Shown here: in pieces, positions 34,754-43,263 of the stretch | Layout of the letters: each line of letters begins with the position of its first letter | Numbering within the stretch: the first letter of the stretch is position 1 | Assembly: GCF_037126435.1 (NCBI RefSeq) | Contig: NZ_CP147020.1 | Coordinates: 3,886,001-3,950,000 of the forward strand | Source: Bernardetia sp. ABR2-2B | GTDB lineage: Bacteria > Bacteroidota > Bacteroidia > Cytophagales > Bernardetiaceae | Direction of reading: 5' to 3' | DNA: 64,000 nucleotides | Notes under the pieces: model-generated | Databases searched by the model: none | Seen by the model: the letters and a program-made list of their open reading frames with translations, nothing else | Told to the model about the DNA's origin: nothing | Translations under genes and position numbers: made by a program

Positions 34754-35199
34754 TCTCCTTCGTGGTCTTGAATCTTACAAATTTGCTTTTTGTTGGAGTG
34801 CTTCTTAATAGCCTCATCTATAATTTCTTGTATTTCTTGAGGAGTGATTTTTATAGCTTCAGCAAATTCCTTATCGTTTCTTTTCCGATGTTGAACCATA
34901 AAGCTTATTGCAGAACGAAATCCATTATTGAATATATGAAAGATAAAGTCTTTCTTTGTAAAACCGTCTTTTCGGCTTTTAGGTCTAATAATTTCAAAAT
35001 CCATCCATTTTTCAATTACTTCATTTCTTACCTCTTCTTCATAAGGTAAAAATGATTGTGGAGCAGGTTCTATTTTAGACCTCTCTGTTTTATAATCCTC
35101 AATCAAAGCCTCTCCCCAGTCAATATGTAACTGGTCATTTTCGTCAATGGCTTTATCTCCAAGATTAAAGAATTTTTTGTAGTGTTGGATAATGTTCAT
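34726..35199 (-). CDS. Hypothetical protein, 157 aa
   Basis: Helical, charged, with KKDFIFHIFNNGFRSAISFMV in the middle and HEGEWYWIPKEV at the end. Part of the early leftward operon. Unrecognised. Confidence 0.5.
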   Translation of the reverse strand: MNIIQHYKKFFNLGDKAIDENDQLHIDWGEALIEDYKTERSKIEPAPQSFLPYEEEVRNEVIEKWMDFEIIRPKSRKDGFTKKDFIFHIFNNGFRSAISFMVQHRKRNDKEFAEAIKITPQEIQEIIDEAIKKHSNKKQICKIQDHEGEWYWIPKEV

Positions 35200-35211
35200 G
35201 TCTTTAGATAT

Positions 35212-35709
35212 TTATAGTTTTTCAATAAGATTAGGGTCAGTTACCAACATTAAATCAGTCATATAATCATCGTCTTCTCCTTCGTAATCTGAAAGAAAAT
35301 CTGATTCATACTCTTTCAAATCTTGCACATCACATCTTTGTGCAATTGGACAACTAAAAGAATGGCATCTGCCTTGCCAGTAGCAACCAAACATCTGAAC
35401 AAAATTGGGTTGGTAAATCGTAGAATACTTTAGCTTATTATAGTATTCTTTACCTTCTTTAGTACCTAATGCTAACTCTATTTGTGCCACGCTTCCGTAC
35501 TTTTTTCTCATAGCAATTTTCAAAATCTTTTCTTTAAGATAACTTTCCCTCAGATGCTCTCCATTTTTAGAAACTTTTACAAGCTCCCATTCTTCACAAT
35601 CTTTATGTTCGCAGCCATAGCCATTATTAACAGGCGTTTTGCCATTGAAGAAATCACACACATCTGCGAGGTCATTAATATCAACGATTTTGTGTTCTTG
35701 AGTTTTCAT
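35212..35709 (-). CDS. Cys-rich hypothetical protein, 165 aa
   Basis: Cys pairs are spread along the protein (CDFF, GCEHKDCEEW, GCYWQGRCHSFSCPIAQRC), suggesting one or two metal sites. It overlaps the next upstream gene by 29 bp, implying translational coupling. Function unknown. Confidence 0.5.
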   Translation of the reverse strand: MKTQEHKIVDINDLADVCDFFNGKTPVNNGYGCEHKDCEEWELVKVSKNGEHLRESYLKEKILKIAMRKKYGSVAQIELALGTKEGKEYYNKLKYSTIYQPNFVQMFGCYWQGRCHSFSCPIAQRCDVQDLKEYESDFLSDYEGEDDDYMTDLMLVTDPNLIEKL

Positions 35710-35941
35710 AGTTTTTATATTTTGATTTATAAGTTAGTTTTGATTCAAGCTCTTCATATTTTGGACAGGCCCTATCCTTTGCTTTTATTTTGAATAGCCC
35801 ATTTTCAGTTCTATTGCTTGGAGTTATACCACAATATTGGATGATAGATAATCCCATTTGATGTCGCTCTCTGAATTTACAGGAGCGACAGGTTTTGTCG
35901 TAATGCTTATGCTTGAAAGGTGTGTCGTCAAAGAGTTTCAT
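35681..35941 (-). CDS. Small Cys-containing protein, 86 aa
   Basis: CRSCKFRER ... YCGITPS ... RACPKYEEL places four Cys as in a small zinc ribbon or Fe-S-like fold. Overlaps both neighbours slightly, as is common in this operon. Confidence 0.5.
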   Translation of the reverse strand: MKLFDDTPFKHKHYDKTCRSCKFRERHQMGLSIIQYCGITPSNRTENGLFKIKAKDRACPKYEELESKLTYKSKYKNYENSRTQNR

Positions 35942-36318
35942 ATTATTGGTAATTTATGTTCTAAAAGCTGTTTTTTTAGATTTTCGGCTTCCTCTAACAC
36001 TTTTTCTTCTGTCCATTTATCTGGAGTATCTCCTAAGTGCATCGTATCAAAACCGACAATCCAACCGTCTTCATACTCTTCAAATACTTGTTTTACATTA
36101 TATGGACTTTCTATGTACATGTATTCAAACAAATCTTGTGATAAAGACATATTTATACCTCCGTGTACGTTTAAATTCGGTATTATCTCTTGTATTTCGT
36201 CACAGTTATATCCATGTAAAAAGTGAGACTTCTCTATTATTACATAGCCATTAGCACTACCACATTTTATTGGAGGAGAAAATTCGCTTGGGTTATTCTT
36301 TATTATAAATGCTTTCAT
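35938..36318 (-). CDS. Hypothetical protein, 126 aa
   Basis: Contains HGYNCDEIQEIIPNLNVHGG and a helix at the C-terminus. The ATG is preceded by AAACACCGAAAACTAA, a leader motif shared by many early genes of this operon. Unrecognised. Confidence 0.5.
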   Translation of the reverse strand: MKAFIIKNNPSEFSPPIKCGSANGYVIIEKSHFLHGYNCDEIQEIIPNLNVHGGINMSLSQDLFEYMYIESPYNVKQVFEEYEDGWIVGFDTMHLGDTPDKWTEEKVLEEAENLKKQLLEHKLPII

Positions 36319-36342
36319 TTAGTTTTCGGTGTTTGTAAATAG

Positions 36343-36858
36343 CTAATAGCTAAAATAAATAATATGCACTCCAGTTTTGAAGTTTTCTAAAAACTCTTTC
36401 AAATAAATATACTCACTTTTTAGAAAAGGAACTAAAGACAATGCTGTTTCACGAGTATATATAAAAGGAATATCAAGTCTAAATTTTGTAGTTAAAAACC
36501 AATAACTCAAATCAAACTCTACTTCTTTAATCCAAAAAAGAAAAAACTCTTTTTGATATTCCACTAAATCTTCAAATTTAACTTTTTTATCTAAGTAAGG
36601 AACTCTAAACAATCCTTTCTTAGTGCAGATAACCTCATCTGCTTTACAAAAATCATATCCACTATGATTAATTTGATTTGATTTTTTTGCCGTTGCATTT
36701 ATATCTGTAACAGTTCTAAACGTTTTGCGTGAATTAGAAACATTCATGCAAATTTCCATTTCTTCATATTCTAAAGTGGTAAAATTATTATCAAAGCTAT
36801 GAAGAGATTTGTTAGTGTTAGGCTTTGCTATTTTACCGAAATATATATCTAGTCCCAT
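36343..36858 (-). CDS. Hypothetical protein, 171 aa
   Basis: Begins MGLDIYFGKIAKP, like several phage proteins with an N-terminal 'MGLDMYL' motif of unknown function. Contains HSGYDFCKADEV and an aromatic C-terminal half. It overlaps the stop of the upstream gene by one base. Confidence 0.5.
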   Translation of the reverse strand: MGLDIYFGKIAKPNTNKSLHSFDNNFTTLEYEEMEICMNVSNSRKTFRTVTDINATAKKSNQINHSGYDFCKADEVICTKKGLFRVPYLDKKVKFEDLVEYQKEFFLFWIKEVEFDLSYWFLTTKFRLDIPFIYTRETALSLVPFLKSEYIYLKEFLENFKTGVHIIYFSY

Positions 36859-37898
36859 TATTTATTTACGATTAGTTTAATATGCTCCTTTAAAATTTTA
36901 TTAATCACTTCTGGCTTTTTTTGAAAATTACGAGGACTTTTGAGAGCCTTTACCATCTTACCGATAAGCAGAACATAGTCTTCATCTCCCTTACAAGATT
37001 TTAGTAAAGTCTTGTACTCAAGTAATTGCTTTTCTCGCTCCTTTGTATGCTTAAAAGGTGTATTGTTCATACAAGTAGAACACATAAAAAGCTGCTGGTC
37101 TTCCCAATCGCTTTTCATTCCTTCAAAAGACATTTGTCCTTGTGAGACTTGCGCCCAATTTTTCGGAGGATTTTCTCCCCAACCCCAACAAAAGCCATTT
37201 GCTTTTACTTTTTGCTCTAGTTCTCTCATCTGGTTTACAAATTCTGGACTGATAAGGTTGATTTCGTCCAGTTCTTCTTTATTGCCAAATACACCACAAT
37301 TACATTCTCCACTCCTGCCGATGGTTTGGGCTACAACACTACGCTCAATATTATTTTTTTGAAAGTAATTGTGAATATCAGACTTGCTCCAATCTTGAAT
37401 TGGGTTTATCCAAATATCACTTCCACGAGCATCAATTTTCTTTACTGTACCCATTCTCCTTGTACTCTCATCGTATCTAGCTCCTGTAAGAAGAGCTATT
37501 TTATAATTTCTCTTGCGATTGCGTATTTTAGAAATACATCTACGCAAAGAATGATCTTTTAGCATTCGATACATTACTGTATGCTGCTTATGATTCCGTC
37601 CAGGAAAACCAAACTTCAAAACATAGTTTTGGTAGTCGTCTTTTTCGGTTGTTGTTCCGATGAGTAAAGGAATATCCATTTTCTCACATGTGTCCATCAC
37701 AAACTGTTTAGTTTGAGGAATGCAAGTACCTGTATCACAAAAAATAGCATAATCTATTTTGGGTAAAAATTCCATACAGACCTTGCCACAAGCCAAGGAG
37801 TCATCTCCTCCAGAGAAGAGCCAAACATACTTTTGTATATCGTGATTCTCTGAGACTTCATTTAGGATTTGTTTTGTGGATTGGAGGTTCATTGACAC
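36858..37898 (-). CDS. Phosphoadenosine phosphosulfate reductase-family protein
   Basis: 346 residues. The PP-loop SGGDDSLACG is at residues about 29-38, CDTGTCIPQT follows, and RRMGTVKKIDARGSDIWINP plus CNCGVFGNKEEL belong to the PAPS-reductase fold as found in phage and DNA-modification (DndC-like) proteins. A C-terminal FMCSTCMNNTPF adds a Cys cluster. The family activates or transfers sulfur or adenylates a substrate; here a role in nucleic-acid modification or sulfur metabolism of the infected cell is inferred. No DndD/DndE partner is nearby. Confidence 0.65.
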   Translation of the reverse strand: MSMNLQSTKQILNEVSENHDIQKYVWLFSGGDDSLACGKVCMEFLPKIDYAIFCDTGTCIPQTKQFVMDTCEKMDIPLLIGTTTEKDDYQNYVLKFGFPGRNHKQHTVMYRMLKDHSLRRCISKIRNRKRNYKIALLTGARYDESTRRMGTVKKIDARGSDIWINPIQDWSKSDIHNYFQKNNIERSVVAQTIGRSGECNCGVFGNKEELDEINLISPEFVNQMRELEQKVKANGFCWGWGENPPKNWAQVSQGQMSFEGMKSDWEDQQLFMCSTCMNNTPFKHTKEREKQLLEYKTLLKSCKGDEDYVLLIGKMVKALKSPRNFQKKPEVINKILKEHIKLIVNK

Positions 37899-37908
37899 CT
37901 ATTTTTGC

Positions 37909-38541
37909 TTAATACCTAAAACCAGTAAACTGAATCATAGCCAGTTCGGACTTAGGAAATGATTTGTAATAATTTTTAAAATCTGTTGTGGTATTGAATC
38001 CACAGTTTTCAGCGAGCTCATCTGGACACAATCTAACTCGCCTTAGGTAGAAAAACTTTTTACTGAAAGTAACTTTCTGAATTTCTATATTGGAAGAAGC
38101 ATCTAATCTCAAAACTTCTCTTTGTGTTTCGGTTCGATTCTGCTCCCATTCCACCACAGAGATATAAGCCTCTCCATCTTGAACTTTACGAACCACATCC
38201 AACCAATAAGCATAATCTTTCTTCAGAACTTGAATCATACGACCTGTTATGATTCGCTTTGCAAACTGTGTTTCTTGTCCAGCCTTTTTATGGTTTTTTG
38301 GAAAAGACTTAGGGATAAAAAGTTGAAAGCATTTTAAACCTAGTTGTTCCTCTACACTTCGCTGTTCTACCAAAGCCATGTACTTTTGCTGGATAAGAAT
38401 TGTCAGACGGTCATTTTCAGTTTGACGACCTTCCAAATAACTAGCCGTTGGATTGTTCTCATACTCAACTGAATTGAAATCTCTTATAATTTCACTAAGG
38501 AGTTTTATTTTGACTTGGGTTAAGGATGTATTAGTGTTCAT
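37909..38541 (-). CDS. Hypothetical protein, 210 aa
   Basis: Helical N-terminus, then AKRIITGRMIQVLKKDYAYW and a C-terminal RLCPDELAENCGF region. It ends 10 bp before the PAPS-reductase-like gene. Unrecognised. Confidence 0.5.
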   Translation of the reverse strand: MNTNTSLTQVKIKLLSEIIRDFNSVEYENNPTASYLEGRQTENDRLTILIQQKYMALVEQRSVEEQLGLKCFQLFIPKSFPKNHKKAGQETQFAKRIITGRMIQVLKKDYAYWLDVVRKVQDGEAYISVVEWEQNRTETQREVLRLDASSNIEIQKVTFSKKFFYLRRVRLCPDELAENCGFNTTTDFKNYYKSFPKSELAMIQFTGFRY

Positions 38542-38568
38542 TTGATGATTATTTTTATATTTCTATAT

Positions 38569-39141
38569 TCAGAATAGTTGATATTGTAAAGTTTCGATAT
38601 GCGTTTTGCACTTACCAAATTTTCGCTTTGCTTTTTTGTACCTCACAATTTTCATTTGGCAATTTTTCTCATCAATCAGCTTTTGAATCTTGCAGTAAGA
38701 AGGATAATCTATAAAGTCTTTTATAACATGCAGATTCACATATTTTTCACAACATTTACATTCTACTGCCAAAGCAATTCCTTCTATTGTTGTGACTTTA
38801 TGCTGCTTGATAAAATCAGACATTTTGTTTGTAAAATCTTGGTAAAAAGCTATAACCTTTTCACAATAGTCATACTTAGAGTTTCTGACCATCTTTCCTC
38901 CATACGTTTCAAGTCTAGTTTCCGAATTTCTTAATTGGTCAATTCTCATTCTCATATCATTGAGTCTTGAAATAAATATAAAAAGCAATGTTGGTTTGTT
39001 TAACTCCTTTTTATAAGTCTCTCCATAGTACATTTTAAGCAAATGGTTAGATATATTGTGATTTATTGATATAAGAGTAAGTCGAATAGACTCATCTACG
39101 ATTCTTGGTAAGTTGATGAACTTAGACGTTTTTACAGACAT
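38569..39141 (-). CDS. Hypothetical protein with Cys pairs, 190 aa
   Basis: Helical and basic with CKCCEKYVNLHVIKDF near residue 128 and FGKCKTH near the C-terminus, possibly one metal site. The start is preceded by CAAAAACACCAAATTAATC, the early-leader motif. Function unknown. Confidence 0.5.
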   Translation of the reverse strand: MSVKTSKFINLPRIVDESIRLTLISINHNISNHLLKMYYGETYKKELNKPTLLFIFISRLNDMRMRIDQLRNSETRLETYGGKMVRNSKYDYCEKVIAFYQDFTNKMSDFIKQHKVTTIEGIALAVECKCCEKYVNLHVIKDFIDYPSYCKIQKLIDEKNCQMKIVRYKKAKRKFGKCKTHIETLQYQLF

Positions 39142-39175
39142 GATTAGATTAATTTGGTGTTTTTGAATTTGATTT

Positions 39176-39859
39176 TTATTTATTTAAAACCCCTGCTTTT
39201 CTCACATATCCTGTCTTAGAAAACTCATCAATCCAGACTAGCTTTCTATCTTGCTTTCCTTTACCACAAGCTCTCCAAGCTAAATGACCTTTAACATTAA
39301 AAGCATTATTATTTATTACAGTTGTAAACCAACTATTATTCAAAATCTTTACATCAGTTTTAAATTCAACAAAATGATTGGTTTTTGAATTAGATTTTTT
39401 AGAGTTTTTAGAAACCTCATCAGTTTTTGTTTCTGCATTTTGATAAAAGAATATTAAAGCCATCACGCCTTTTGCTATATGAACATTGTTTTTGCGATTA
39501 CTTGAACTTGAACTCATAGATAGTTTTACATCTAAGCTATCTCGGAAAATGATGTTTTCTTGCTGTGAGGTTAAAATACCTTCTACATATAATTTATGTT
39601 GAAATATAAGTTCATCTCCTTTTTTAAAACAATCAACAACTATTTCTAAATTAAGACCGTCATTTTTAGTCAAAAGAATGCCTCTAAAATCATTTACATT
39701 TTTATATATAGTTTCCAAACCATTTTTGCTATCAAAAACAGCTAAAGAATTTTCTAAAAACGACTTGGTAAAATAGAAGCAGTTATCTAAAAAAGAATCC
39801 CAACCTTTATCAGATTCCATAAATTTTATAATTGGGAAATTATTATATGTAAATTTCAT
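39176..39859 (-). CDS. Conserved-type phage protein, 227 aa
   Basis: Ends with VKGHLAWRACGKGKQDRKLV followed by WIDEFSKTGYVRKAG. This 'GH..W..CG.GRKDRKLIWIdeF' ending is one that I know from phage and plasmid proteins of unknown function. No enzymatic motif is visible. Confidence 0.55.
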   Translation of the reverse strand: MKFTYNNFPIIKFMESDKGWDSFLDNCFYFTKSFLENSLAVFDSKNGLETIYKNVNDFRGILLTKNDGLNLEIVVDCFKKGDELIFQHKLYVEGILTSQQENIIFRDSLDVKLSMSSSSSNRKNNVHIAKGVMALIFFYQNAETKTDEVSKNSKKSNSKTNHFVEFKTDVKILNNSWFTTVINNNAFNVKGHLAWRACGKGKQDRKLVWIDEFSKTGYVRKAGVLNK

Positions 39860-39912
39860 TTTGTGTAGTAAAGTGAGTGTATAAAAATTAATTTTAATAA
39901 GTTCGTGCTTTG

Positions 39913-40560
39913 TTAGACAAGCCGAATACTTGATAAGTTTTGCTCTATCACTCGTTGCACTTCTGCTGTCGTGGTAAGTATTTTTTGATTGTTTACATCC
40001 GATAGTTCAACTTCTTTTGGAGAATAGAAATAACCTACACTCGGCACTCGTAAGAAAAACGGAAGCTCCTTACTATCTACCAATATGATACGGTAGTCTT
40101 CCACATACTCATCAAAATTTTCAATTTCCTTGCTGTAAATATCTATCTGCTTTTTGGTCGGACAGAATAAATAAACGGTATAGGATTGATTCACGATAGA
40201 AGCGTATTCATCATCCGACAAAGGAACATTTGTATCCTTCGAAGTTAGAAGTAGTACAATTTCTTTGATGCCTTTTTTTGATAATTCTCTAATAGATTGA
40301 CTTATCATTTTAGACCATTTCTTCGCTTCGCCATTACTCAAAAAATCATTGTTTAAGTGAGCAACACGATGAGCGATTTTCTTATCACTTTCCATCTCTT
40401 TGATAACTTTCTCTACTGCCATCATTAATTTTGGAGAGGAAGCGATAATATCATTTTTCAAAACCCCTTTCAAGATTCCGATTACGATAGGGAGTATTAG
40501 ATAACCTTCGGTTTGTTCTTGCTTAGGTTGAAGAGCTTGTTTTTTTCTTGATTTGAACAT
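39913..40560 (-). CDS. Hypothetical protein, 215 aa
   Basis: I place the start at ATG 40560 (MFKSRKKQALQPKQ) because AACACCAAATTTACCAACCT, the leader motif of this operon, lies just upstream; the frame itself extends to 40608. Hydrophobic core at the N-terminus (LPIVIGILKGVLKND) and a Rossmann-like strand/helix series (IKEIVLLLTSKDT, YTVYLFCPTKKQ). Function unknown. Confidence 0.5.
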   Translation of the reverse strand: MFKSRKKQALQPKQEQTEGYLILPIVIGILKGVLKNDIIASSPKLMMAVEKVIKEMESDKKIAHRVAHLNNDFLSNGEAKKWSKMISQSIRELSKKGIKEIVLLLTSKDTNVPLSDDEYASIVNQSYTVYLFCPTKKQIDIYSKEIENFDEYVEDYRIILVDSKELPFFLRVPSVGYFYSPKEVELSDVNNQKILTTTAEVQRVIEQNLSSIRLV

Positions 40561-40645
40561 AGGTTGGTAAATTTGGTGTTGATTATTTTTTGAGTTTACC
40601 ATTGCCAAATAGTTGGTTTAGCTTGGCAATGGTAGATTTTCATAG

Positions 40646-41317
40646 TTAGTCTTCTTCTGTTATTTCTACAGGGATACCCAGTTGATTATTTTCTTTATTT
40701 CTTTCTTTGAGTCTTTCTTCTGTAGCTGCTTTCATTCCTTCAACATGCTCTTGAGGAGCTGCCGAGCCTGTAATTTCTTCTGTGGCTTGGTTTAGTAAAT
40801 CAAAGTCTAGCGTGTCTTCGTTTTTAGACTTTGTTGTAGTATTAAATAACACAGTTTGTATTGGCTCTGCTTCGAAAGACCTTATAGCAATTCTATTCAA
40901 AAACTCTTGTAGCTCTCCTATTTGCCTAACCGTTCTATCAGGCAGGGAGATATACTCACGGTTAGTAAGTGGAATTTTGAGATAGTTGTAAATGAGCTTA
41001 CCTTTCTTTTCCATTTTCTCAACAAAATGATGAAGAATAAACTGAACTGTTTGCACAAGCTCTCCAGTCTGCTTATCGGTCTGCTCGTTGAATTTGATTC
41101 CTGTTATCAAGCAATCTTTAATCATTTCTTGTGGCAAGTTATTGTCAGATAATAGCACAGAGAGTATATCTCTTGAGAGTCTTTTGTACTCTGCATAATC
41201 AGAATTACTTGCTATTTGTGTAGTGTATGAATTGCCTCTTTCAGTTTGAGCAACTACAAACACTTTAAATTCATTTAAAGATTTATTGAAAGTTGATTTT
41301 AATTCTCTAGTGAGCAT
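40646..41317 (-). CDS. Hypothetical early protein, 223 aa
   Basis: Alpha/beta N-terminal part (STFNKSLNEFKVFVVAQTER), a helical centre and a disordered Glu-rich C-terminus typical for a DNA-associated accessory protein such as an SSB tail, but no OB-fold signature is clear. Neighbour of the replication genes. Confidence 0.5.
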   Translation of the reverse strand: MLTRELKSTFNKSLNEFKVFVVAQTERGNSYTTQIASNSDYAEYKRLSRDILSVLLSDNNLPQEMIKDCLITGIKFNEQTDKQTGELVQTVQFILHHFVEKMEKKGKLIYNYLKIPLTNREYISLPDRTVRQIGELQEFLNRIAIRSFEAEPIQTVLFNTTTKSKNEDTLDFDLLNQATEEITGSAAPQEHVEGMKAATEERLKERNKENNQLGIPVEITEED

Positions 41318-41368
41318 AAATTTTAAAATTTGATAGTGATGAATAAATTTGGGTGATTTGAAATGCCT

Positions 41369-41641
41369 TTACTTAAAAATCTTCTTGATGATAATTTTTG
41401 CAGCTGTTTCTGCTACTTCTTTCAAAATATCTGAAGCAATGCCTATGGCTATGTCTTTGAAAGAAATGACATTGATAAACTTTCCTTTCTTAGTATAACA
41501 GATTATATCTCCTGCTTTTTTACTTGCTATGCTTGGCGAGTATTTCGTTGAAACGGTATAAGATTTTGATTCTCCTTGCAATTTTACTTGGTAAGAAGTA
41601 GGAGACTGTTGTTCTATTGAAGTGATGATTGATGAGTTCAT
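41369..41641 (-). CDS. Small protein, 90 aa
   Basis: Beta-rich N-terminal half (SYQVKLQGESKSYTVSTK, GDIICYTKKGKFINVISF) then a C-terminal amphipathic helix (VAETAAKIIIKKIFK). Resembles a small OB or SH3-like domain in pattern only. Leader contains AAATCACCAAAAAA. Confidence 0.45.
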   Translation of the reverse strand: MNSSIITSIEQQSPTSYQVKLQGESKSYTVSTKYSPSIASKKAGDIICYTKKGKFINVISFKDIAIGIASDILKEVAETAAKIIIKKIFK

Positions 41642-41698
41642 AGTTTTTGGTATTTTTTGGTGATTTTAGTCTTTATTAGATGAGTTTGGGTAATTTGA

Positions 41699-42103
41699 TT
41701 ATTTGACTTTTACAAGCGTCTCATAAGTAGTCCGACATACTTCTATGTAATTATCTACCGTATATTCAGCCTCTTTGGCAATTTCAAGTTGAATATCTAA
41801 GCGAGTTTTGAAATAAGCCTTTTGCTTTTTTCGCAAATCCACTACTCTTTTGAATAGATTGATAAATAATTTGGCAAGAAGTGAAGTAGATAGCATATAG
41901 GTTACAGCTTCTACAAGTGGAATTTTAACTCCATCTTTTTCTATCATATAGATATTTTCTACTCCTTCAAAACTATCCTTATCTTCCACTTCTTCGTTGG
42001 TAATAGTGTAAAAAACTGGGTCTAGTAAACCTTGAATTTTTCTTGGATAAGGAAATTTAGGTTTGCTCTCTTCTATCTTTTCGGTTTGACTTTCTTGGCT
42101 CAT
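41699..42103 (-). CDS. Hypothetical protein, 134 aa
   Basis: N-terminal strand part (FPYPRKIQGLLDPVFYTITN) and a helical C-terminus. The ATG is preceded by TAAAAACACCAACATCT, a clear example of the early leader motif. Lies just downstream of the helicase-loader-like gene. Confidence 0.5.
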   Translation of the reverse strand: MSQESQTEKIEESKPKFPYPRKIQGLLDPVFYTITNEEVEDKDSFEGVENIYMIEKDGVKIPLVEAVTYMLSTSLLAKLFINLFKRVVDLRKKQKAYFKTRLDIQLEIAKEAEYTVDNYIEVCRTTYETLVKVK

Positions 42104-42117
42104 AGATGTTGGTGTTT

Positions 42118-43263
42118 TTAGGCTTCTAGGTAGTATTTGATTATTGAATTTACTTTTGCTCTGCTGATGGATTCATTCTCAAACACATTTTTTTGAATCA
42201 CTTTTTTATCTTCAATTTGATTTTGAAAAGCTGTCCATTCCTTTCGTTTATGCTTAAGTAGGAGTTGAGCTTTTGCAGTGTTGTATCTATCAAATATTTC
42301 TTGTCTTGCAAGTAGCATTTCCTCCCAACGCTGCTCTACTGACAATTCAAACAGCTTTTCTTTGATAGCTAAGTCGTACCAAATGACTATTCTAAATTCA
42401 AAAGGAGGGTATTCTTTTGTTTCTTTCGCCTTCTTAATTTCATTTAGGAATATTTCTCGGTTGGCTTCTATCTGTTCGGTAGTCAGTTGGTTAGATTCTT
42501 CTGCCAATTCTTTGCGTTGCAGTTTGACTAATGCTCTTCTATCATTCCCTGTGAATGGAATGAAGTTGCACATCTCTTTCAATCGGCTTCGTGTTCGTTG
42601 GTCATAGCCAGTTTCTTCATTTTCAAACATTTCTAAATTTAGATTTGTCGTAAAATGAGTAATCGTGCCAGACCTAAAAACCTTATAACGAAGCTGTAAA
42701 ACTCGTGTATCAATGTCCACAGAGTTACCATAGCTTTTGTAGGCTCTACATGCATCTAAACCCAATTCATCATAAAACCAATGTGAACTATTGTCGATTA
42801 TCGGCTGCTTGTTATCCTCGTGCATTTTGAGTAAATCCCAAAACGAGGTTGAGCCAAATCCGTACATTACCTTTCCTCTATTTTTGTAGTGGAATAGTTT
42901 GTGAGCTTGACATAAAGCGTTAAAAATGTAAAGCAATTCCGTCTTTCCACTACCAGGCGCACCGAACAATAAAATTCCTTTTGCAGAAGAATATTGCTGA
43001 TAATCTTTGTCAAATTTCACAGGATTGAAAAAATAATCCCAAAGTAACTTTACGACTTTTTCGTTTGTCTTGTCCAAAACAAATTCTTGAGATTTATTTG
43101 GAGAAGCATTACGCATATACGCCGTAGCAAACTCACAAAAGTATTTTGCATTGAACGGAATTATCTTTTGAGATTTAGGTTTTTGAAACTGATGAATAGC
43201 GAGTTCTTGAATGCTTTTAGCATCAGAAAACCTATTTGAGGGTAGTTCTTGAGTAGTCTGCAT
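42118..43263 (-). CDS. DnaC/helicase-loader-like AAA+ ATPase
   Basis: I start at ATG 43263 (MQTTQELPSNRF), preceded by the leader CAAAAACACCAAAAC; a longer frame would overlap the upstream gene by 140 bp. Walker A GAPGSGKT lies near residue 103 of the shorter form, Walker B-like WFYDELGLD later, and THFTTNLNLEMF ... RTRSRLKEM gives sensor 1 and the Arg finger region. This order is that of DnaC/DnaA-like loaders that put the replicative helicase on DNA. It follows the initiator-like gene, the usual phage O/P arrangement. Confidence 0.7.
   Translation of the reverse strand: MQTTQELPSNRFSDAKSIQELAIHQFQKPKSQKIIPFNAKYFCEFATAYMRNASPNKSQEFVLDKTNEKVVKLLWDYFFNPVKFDKDYQQYSSAKGILLFGAPGSGKTELLYIFNALCQAHKLFHYKNRGKVMYGFGSTSFWDLLKMHEDNKQPIIDNSSHWFYDELGLDACRAYKSYGNSVDIDTRVLQLRYKVFRSGTITHFTTNLNLEMFENEETGYDQRTRSRLKEMCNFIPFTGNDRRALVKLQRKELAEESNQLTTEQIEANREIFLNEIKKAKETKEYPPFEFRIVIWYDLAIKEKLFELSVEQRWEEMLLARQEIFDRYNTAKAQLLLKHKRKEWTAFQNQIEDKKVIQKNVFENESISRAKVNSIIKYYLEA

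Noticed and set aside
35482-36254. Several + strand frames of 86-122 codons over 35.5-36.3 kb
   Set aside because: They oppose closely packed, overlapping - genes with Cys motifs and the early leader; composition is Ser/Phe/Leu-rich.
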